This document shows positions 6,650 to 10,789 of a DNA stretch of 10,789 nt, piece by piece (position 1 is the first letter of the stretch; every line of letters starts with the position of its first letter). Made by a program: the position numbers and the translations under genes. The notes beneath the pieces are model-generated. The model did no database searches. It saw only the letters and a list, made by a program, of their open reading frames with translations, and was not told the origin of the DNA. This stretch comes from Actinomycetota bacterium (GTDB lineage Bacteria > Actinomycetota > Humimicrobiia > Humimicrobiales > Humimicrobiaceae), in NCBI GenBank assembly GCA_023379515.1, contig JAMCQQ010000306.1, forward strand, positions 1-10,789. Direction: 5' to 3'.

Positions 6650-7600
6650 CTACATGGTTATCATGGTTCCGATACCTTTATCCGTGAAAACTTCAATCAG
6701 TATCGAGTGCTCGGTGGTACCGTTTAAAATGTGTATTTTGGTAACCCCGCCCTTTAAAGAATTAATGCAGGCCTTTACTTTGGGAATCATGCCTGAGCTT
6801 ATTTCACCTTTTTCTATCATTTCAATGCATTTGCCTGCGCTTAACCTTGATATAAGTTTCTTTTCTTTTTTCACCGTCATAATAATACCGTCAACATCGG
6901 TAAGAAGTATCATCTTTAAAGCCTTTAAAGACAATGCTATTTCACTGGCACAGGAATCTGCATTGATATTATAAATATTCCCATCGGCATCAGTTCCAAG
7001 AGTTGCTATCACAGGAATATATCCATTGTTTAAGATCCTGTTTATAAAATTTTCATCAATATTAACGATTTCACCAACATATCCCAAATCCAGCTCCTTA
7101 CCATTTTTCTTATAAGTCTTTTTATTGCATTGGATAAAATTGGCATCATTTCCGGATAAACCAATTGCTAAATCTCCGTGTTTATTCAGCATAGAAACAA
7201 TTTTTGTATTAATGCTTCCGATTAAAACCATTTTTACAACATCGACGGCTTCCCTGCTTGTCACTCTCAGACCATCTACAAACTCTACCTTAATTTTTTT
7301 CTCTTCCATTAGTTCGGTAATCTGCTTGCCACCTCCATGGACAAGAACAATCTTCATGCCTACATATTTCATCAGAATAATATCATCAAACACGCTTTGC
7401 ATTATCATGTCATCTTCCATCATGCTGCCGCCGATTTTTACAACTACAATTTTGTCAAAATATTCCTTGATATAAGGAAGAGCCTCCAGCAGAACCTGCG
7501 CTTTGTTCAAATAAACACTTTCTATTTTATTTTCGTTGTCATTGTAAAACTTAATTTCTTTTTCTTGCGAAATTTTTCCTTTATCCGTTTGGTTCTTCAT
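6650..7600 (-). CDS. argB: Acetylglutamate kinase with an extended N-terminus
   Basis: Phosphorylates N-acetylglutamate, usually the controlled step. The amino-acid kinase fold shows KIGGS at 55-59, HGGGKQI at 88-94, the RVTSREAVDVVKMVLIG segment, LSGNDANF and LLTDVDGI. The protein has 316 aa against a usual 280-300. The segment KAQVLLEALPYIKEY (33-47) corresponds to the N-terminal helix that in known enzymes accompanies hexamer formation and arginine inhibition, and the C-terminal EVFTDKGIGTMI fits arginine-sensitive members, so feedback inhibition is likely (inferred). About 30 polar residues precede that helix. The long start is supported by AGGTG about 5 nt before the ATG at 7600; no internal Met offers a shorter start before the helix. 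argC ends 43 bp upstream, where argJ would be expected in an argCJBD cluster. Confidence 0.96.
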   Translation of the reverse strand: MKNQTDKGKISQEKEIKFYNDNENKIESVYLNKAQVLLEALPYIKEYFDKIVVVKIGGSMMEDDMIMQSVFDDIILMKYVGMKIVLVHGGGKQITELMEEKKIKVEFVDGLRVTSREAVDVVKMVLIGSINTKIVSMLNKHGDLAIGLSGNDANFIQCNKKTYKKNGKELDLGYVGEIVNIDENFINRILNNGYIPVIATLGTDADGNIYNINADSCASEIALSLKALKMILLTDVDGIIMTVKKEKKLISRLSAGKCIEMIEKGEISSGMIPKVKACINSLKGGVTKIHILNGTTEHSILIEVFTDKGIGTMITM

Positions 7601-7643
7601 TTTTCACCTGTTTTAAAAAATTAGCATAAGAAATAATTTTGAT

Positions 7644-8774
7644 TCATGAAAACAATCCGTATCCGGTCAATCCTTCTGCTTCACTAAATCCAAACATGAT
7701 ATTCATATTCTGAACAGCTTGTCCGGCTGCACCTTTTAATAAGTTATCTAACGTGCTGAATATCTTTAAGGTGCCGGTCCTGTCATCAAATGCAGCACCG
7801 ATCTGGCACATATTCGTACCAATTACATCTTTTAACTGAGGAATTTTCTGACCTAAAAACTTTACAAAGATGGAGCCATTATAGAATTCTTCATATGATC
7901 TTAAAATTTTATCGATAATTTTGCCTGGCTCAAAATTGGCAGCGCCAATTTCTTTGTTTTTTAGTGCAATTTTACAGTATACCGATGTAAATATTCCTCT
8001 GTTTACAGGAATCAAATGCGGGGTAAAACTGATTTTGAAATTCTTATTGGCCAGCTTTTCAATTTCCTGTTCAATTTCCCCTATGTGCCTATGAGCCAAA
8101 ACCGAATATGCAAAAAAGTTTTCATCAATACTGCAAAACATATATTCCGGTTTTACCTTGCGCCCTGCTCCGGTAACTCCTGATTTGGAATCAATGTTTA
8201 TATCATCAATTATAAGGCTCCCGTCCCTTAGAACAGGCGCCAGGGCAAGCAGAATTGATGTAGGATAACATCCGGGATTTGCAATAAGTCTGGAACCGGC
8301 TATCTTTTCTTTATAAATTTCCGGAAGGCCATAAACAAAATCTGATAAAATATTTTTAATTTTGTGATCTGTTCCATACCAGGTTTTAAAACCTTCTGGA
8401 TCATGTATCCTGAAATCAGAGCCCACATCAATAATCTTTCCTTTAAAATCAAGTAAATAATTATTTACAAATTCCATGGAATGCAGCGGCGGCAGACATA
8501 AAAAAATAATATCCGTTTTAGAAAGTTCATTTTTTGATATCGTTTCTATAATTGTTGATTGGAATTTTTTGGTATTTTTCTGCTTTCCAGTAGTCGAGTA
8601 TGTGCAGCTGCTATCAGAATATGATGGAAATGCATCACTGATATCCATACCATCATATGTCTTGGAAGTTGTAAAGCTCACTTCAATCATCGGATGCTTA
8701 TTTAATATTTTTAACAGCTCAAGACCCGTAAATCCTGATCCGCCTATAACTGCCGCCTTTAATTTAGATTTCAT
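7644..8774 (-). CDS. argC: N-acetyl-gamma-glutamyl-phosphate reductase
   Basis: NADPH-dependent reduction of N-acetylglutamyl phosphate to the semialdehyde; first gene of the operon. The Rossmann motif GGSGFTG is at 11-17, the catalytic cysteine is C169 in NPGCYPT, SGVTGAGRK follows at about 199-206, and HRHIGEIEQEI starts at 228. The C-terminus NLLKGAAGQAVQNMN is a family hallmark. At 376 aa it is about 30 residues longer than usual. The excess lies around residues 52-82, a Ser/Thr/Lys-rich stretch between the first nucleotide-binding strands and FLCLPP. The frame is open throughout, so this is an insertion rather than an error. The ATG at 8774 has only a weak, A-rich Shine-Dalgarno. A promoter candidate lies about 65-100 nt upstream. 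Confidence 0.97.
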   Translation of the reverse strand: MKSKLKAAVIGGSGFTGLELLKILNKHPMIEVSFTTSKTYDGMDISDAFPSYSDSSCTYSTTGKQKNTKKFQSTIIETISKNELSKTDIIFLCLPPLHSMEFVNNYLLDFKGKIIDVGSDFRIHDPEGFKTWYGTDHKIKNILSDFVYGLPEIYKEKIAGSRLIANPGCYPTSILLALAPVLRDGSLIIDDINIDSKSGVTGAGRKVKPEYMFCSIDENFFAYSVLAHRHIGEIEQEIEKLANKNFKISFTPHLIPVNRGIFTSVYCKIALKNKEIGAANFEPGKIIDKILRSYEEFYNGSIFVKFLGQKIPQLKDVIGTNMCQIGAAFDDRTGTLKIFSTLDNLLKGAAGQAVQNMNIMFGFSEAEGLTGYGLFS

Positions 8775-8837
8775 TTTTTATTTTCTAATTAATTATTTTG
8801 TTATTTTATTAAGTTTTTTATAAATTTTTGGTTTACA

Positions 8838-8873
8838 TTTGCATATTATACAAAATTTTTAAATATTATGCAA
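8838..8873 (-). promoter_or_regulatory. Candidate arg operon promoter with overlapping ArgR-like half-sites
   Basis: On the minus strand TTGCAT (8873-8868) and TATAAT (8850-8845) are spaced by exactly 17 bp, a fair sigma-70-type promoter that would start transcription about 60 nt before argC. TTTGCATATTATACAAA (8838-8854) covers the -10 and is an imperfect 17-bp inverted repeat, with seven of eight base pairs matching around a central base. A further ATTGCATAAT (8874-8865, minus strand) covers the -35. These TTGCATA/TTGTATA half-sites resemble the TGAAT...ATTCA halves of classical ARG boxes but with altered bases and one base less spacing. Repression by ArgR when arginine is present is inferred. 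Confidence 0.45.
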
Positions 8874-8891
8874 TAATTTTATAAAATTATT
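8872..8891. repeat. 20-bp perfect A/T palindrome upstream of the argC promoter
   Basis: AATAATTTTATAAAATTATT equals its own reverse complement over all 20 bases. It lies directly upstream of the -35 candidate and about 70 bp after the transketolase stop. It has no G or C and no clean U-tract after it on the minus strand, so it is a weak terminator candidate at best; a protein-binding site or bent/cruciform DNA are alternatives. Short A/T palindromes are commoner by chance in such AT-rich spacers. Confidence 0.5.
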
Positions 8892-8959
8892 AGCATCTAA
8901 AATTATAATCAGAGCCTTAAAATAGGAAATAAGCATAAACCTTATGTAGAATAAAATCT

Positions 8960-10789
8960 TTATTTATGGAATAAACCGGATTTTTTATAAAGATCTATAG
9001 CCCTTTTTGCAACAAACTCTGCAGTTAAACCAAATATTTTCATGAGTTCCCAGGGTTTACCGGATTCTCCGAATCTATCGTTTATTCCAACCATATCCAT
9101 TAAAAACGGCATATTTAAATCTTTATTTCTTGATATTACTCCGGCAATAATATTTCCAATTCCTCCGACCTGATGCTCCTCGACAGTAATTATTACTGCA
9201 GTTTCTTTGGCACAATTAATTATTGCCGAAACATCTATCGGTTTAATGGTATGTAAATTTATTACGCGGGTTTCAATGCCATATTCTTCTTTCAAGATAT
9301 AGGCTGCACGCATAGCTTCTGCAACTACGGGACCGCTTGCAATTATAGACATATTTTCATTTTCAGATTTATATTCCGAAGATAAAAAAGTATCAAATGC
9401 ATCAATAAAATTATGATTTTTACCTCTATATCTGATTATATTTGCTTGCCCAAATTTAAAAGGAGTCGTCTTGCTTGAAATTACGGGGCTCGCTTCTCTT
9501 GCAAGCCTGATTGCTGCAGGACCAAATATCTCTTTTATTGATATGGTTGCTTTTTCTGCTTCAACTGCATCGGAGGGTATGGATATTTTTATATTGGGCA
9601 AATAATATAAATTGGAAATATCTTCCAATGCCTGATGGGTTGCACCATCGGGACCAACCGACACACCTCCATGAGCATCAACTATTTTTACGTTAAAATT
9701 ATTATAACAAACCGTGGTCCTTAGTTGATCCCAGTTTCTGCCTGTTATAAAAACACCATAGGAACCGATAAACGGAATTTTACCTTCTTTGGCAAATCCG
9801 GCAGCTACCACTGTCATATTAGCCTCTGCGATTCCCATTGAAAAAAACCTATTCCTTCTCTCAGGATGATTTTGATAAAAGGAATTCATTTTTATCGAGT
9901 CAGTGATATCTGCACCAAGTGCCACCACTTTTGGATCCTCGCCTACCTTCTCAATACCTGTTCCAAAACCATTTCTTGTCGCGTCCATCTTTACCATCAT
10001 AGAATCTTTGCAATTCCAGAAGTAATTTCTGGAATATTTTGGAATCGCATCACCCACTTTAATATCGATTCTTTTTTGATAATCTGCTGCTTTATCTATA
10101 AGCATATCAACTTTTGATTTGTTAAAATCATCACAACCAATGTCTTTTAATGCCGTATCCAGTGATTCTTTTCCGCTCACACCATCCCTGGGACATATTC
10201 CGTGATAACTGCAGATATTTTCTGCATAAGAAATGCTTTTACCCTTAATTGTATCTGCTATTATCACGCAGGGCTTATCTCTAATTTTAGAGGTATCGTT
10301 AAAAGTTTTTATCAGTTCCTCTATGTTATTGCCATCACATTCAAAAACTTGCCAGCCAAATGATTTCCATTTCAAAACCAGAGGCTCTATCTCCATAACA
10401 TCAGAAGTAAAACCATCGATCTGTAATTTGTTTCTGTCAACTATTGCGATAAGATTATCAAGCTTATAATGTGATGCACTCATTGCGGCTTCCCAGTTGG
10501 AACCCTCATCAAGCTCACCATCGCCCAGTATGCAGTAAACTTTATAGCCCTTCTTATCCATTTTTGCATTAAGTGCAGATCCCACCGCCAGGCCAAGTCC
10601 CTGCCCAAGTGAGCCGGATGATGACTCTATACCCGGAAGTTTAAACCGGTTCGGGTGCCCCTCAAAACCGGAAAATAGTTTTCTTAAAAGCACAATGTTA
10701 TCAATTTCAAAATATCCGGCTAACCCTAATGCAGCATACAAAGCAGGAGCCTTATGCCCGGCCGACCAAAAAACTCTATCCCTGTTTTC
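8960..10789 (-). CDS. tkt: Transketolase, N-terminus cut by the window edge
   Basis: Thiamine-diphosphate enzyme that moves two-carbon units between sugar phosphates in the non-oxidative pentose phosphate pathway. The frame is open to the last base; 609 residues are visible, beginning ENRDRVFWSAGHKAPALYAA, and roughly 50-60 N-terminal residues should lie outside. A TTG at 10741 is an internal leucine, not the start. The thiamine-diphosphate motif GDGELDEG (89-96 of the visible part) ends in IVDRN; the pyrimidine domain has the catalytic glutamate in GIAEANM and PDGATHQALED. Both halves are in one chain, yet the sequence resembles the split archaeal/anaerobe-type N and C subunits more than E. 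coli TktA (from memory). About 25 extra residues (KNHNFIDAFDTFLSSEYKSE and neighbours) lie before IIASGPVV. SAGH replaces the usual S-K/N-G-H. It may share the locus rather than the function of the arg genes. Confidence 0.93.
   Translation of the reverse strand, partial: ENRDRVFWSAGHKAPALYAALGLAGYFEIDNIVLLRKLFSGFEGHPNRFKLPGIESSSGSLGQGLGLAVGSALNAKMDKKGYKVYCILGDGELDEGSNWEAAMSASHYKLDNLIAIVDRNKLQIDGFTSDVMEIEPLVLKWKSFGWQVFECDGNNIEELIKTFNDTSKIRDKPCVIIADTIKGKSISYAENICSYHGICPRDGVSGKESLDTALKDIGCDDFNKSKVDMLIDKAADYQKRIDIKVGDAIPKYSRNYFWNCKDSMMVKMDATRNGFGTGIEKVGEDPKVVALGADITDSIKMNSFYQNHPERRNRFFSMGIAEANMTVVAAGFAKEGKIPFIGSYGVFITGRNWDQLRTTVCYNNFNVKIVDAHGGVSVGPDGATHQALEDISNLYYLPNIKISIPSDAVEAEKATISIKEIFGPAAIRLAREASPVISSKTTPFKFGQANIIRYRGKNHNFIDAFDTFLSSEYKSENENMSIIASGPVVAEAMRAAYILKEEYGIETRVINLHTIKPIDVSAIINCAKETAVIITVEEHQVGGIGNIIAGVISRNKDLNMPFLMDMVGINDRFGESGKPWELMKIFGLTAEFVAKRAIDLYKKSGLFHK

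Noticed and set aside
6654..7624. Plus-strand open frames opposite argB
   Set aside because: They mirror argB codons, have no recognisable domain or SD, and hydrophobic content arises from the antisense of the real gene.
8476..8823. Plus-strand 115-aa frame opposite the argC start and promoter gap
   Set aside because: Mostly antisense to argC; the phenylalanine/leucine-rich end comes from A/T spacer sequence, with no homology recognised.
8929..8945. Small hairpin ATAAG-N7-CTTAT after the transketolase stop as a terminator
   Set aside because: Only a five-pair, A/T-rich stem with a mixed sequence after it rather than a T-run on the minus strand; too weak to call a terminator.
10739..10741. 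TTG at 10741 as the transketolase start
   Set aside because: The frame continues upstream to the window edge with conserved family sequence (DRVFWSAGHKAPAL), so the codon is internal.

Overview
The window carries an almost complete arginine biosynthesis operon from an AT-rich bacterium. Every confident gene lies on the minus strand, so transcription runs from high to low coordinates. The order of transcription is: a transketolase (cut by the window's right edge), then argC, argB, argD, argF, argR, argG, argH, then a tartronate semialdehyde reductase (garR type). The argC-B-D-F-R-G-H order, with the repressor argR between argF and argG, resembles the argCJBDFRGH cluster of Actinomycetota. The strong A/T bias is not typical of that phylum. 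No rRNA or other phylogenetic marker is present, so the organism cannot be named; an uncultivated low-GC lineage is a guess.

Layout. Positions 8960-10789 encode most of a single-chain transketolase. The 185-bp AT-rich gap 8775-8959 holds the best promoter candidate for the arg operon, overlapped by TTGCATA-like half-sites that could bind ArgR, and a 20-bp perfect palindrome. From 8774 to 1271 the arg genes are tightly packed: argD/argF overlap by 4 nt, argG/argH are 2 nt apart, and the larger gaps (43 bp argC-argB, 65 bp argF-argR, 48 bp argR-argG) carry small features such as an unused Shine-Dalgarno, an inverted repeat before argR and a duplicated ribosome binding site before argG.

Pathway. 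ArgB, ArgC and ArgD turn N-acetylglutamate into N-acetylornithine; ArgF makes citrulline from ornithine; ArgG and ArgH make arginine; ArgR senses arginine and controls transcription. The gene that releases ornithine from acetylornithine (argJ or argE) and the acetylation gene (argA or argJ) are absent. In the actinobacterial order argJ sits between argC and argB, and here only 43 bp lie there.

The most unusual part is positions 56-1330. The last codons of argH occur twice: once as the true argH 3' end (1276-1329) and again about 1.2 kb downstream (61-114) as a detached 20-codon remnant. Between the copies lie a decayed, frameshifted 3' piece of an isochorismatase-like hydrolase gene and an intact garR-type gene whose start overlaps the decayed gene's stop. 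This looks like a foreign two-gene segment that arrived at the argH 3' end and left a duplicated gene tail. No integrase, transposase, CRISPR array, tRNA or rRNA was seen. I did not find a clearly new biological system; the insertion scar and the regulatory sites are the parts most worth a second look.
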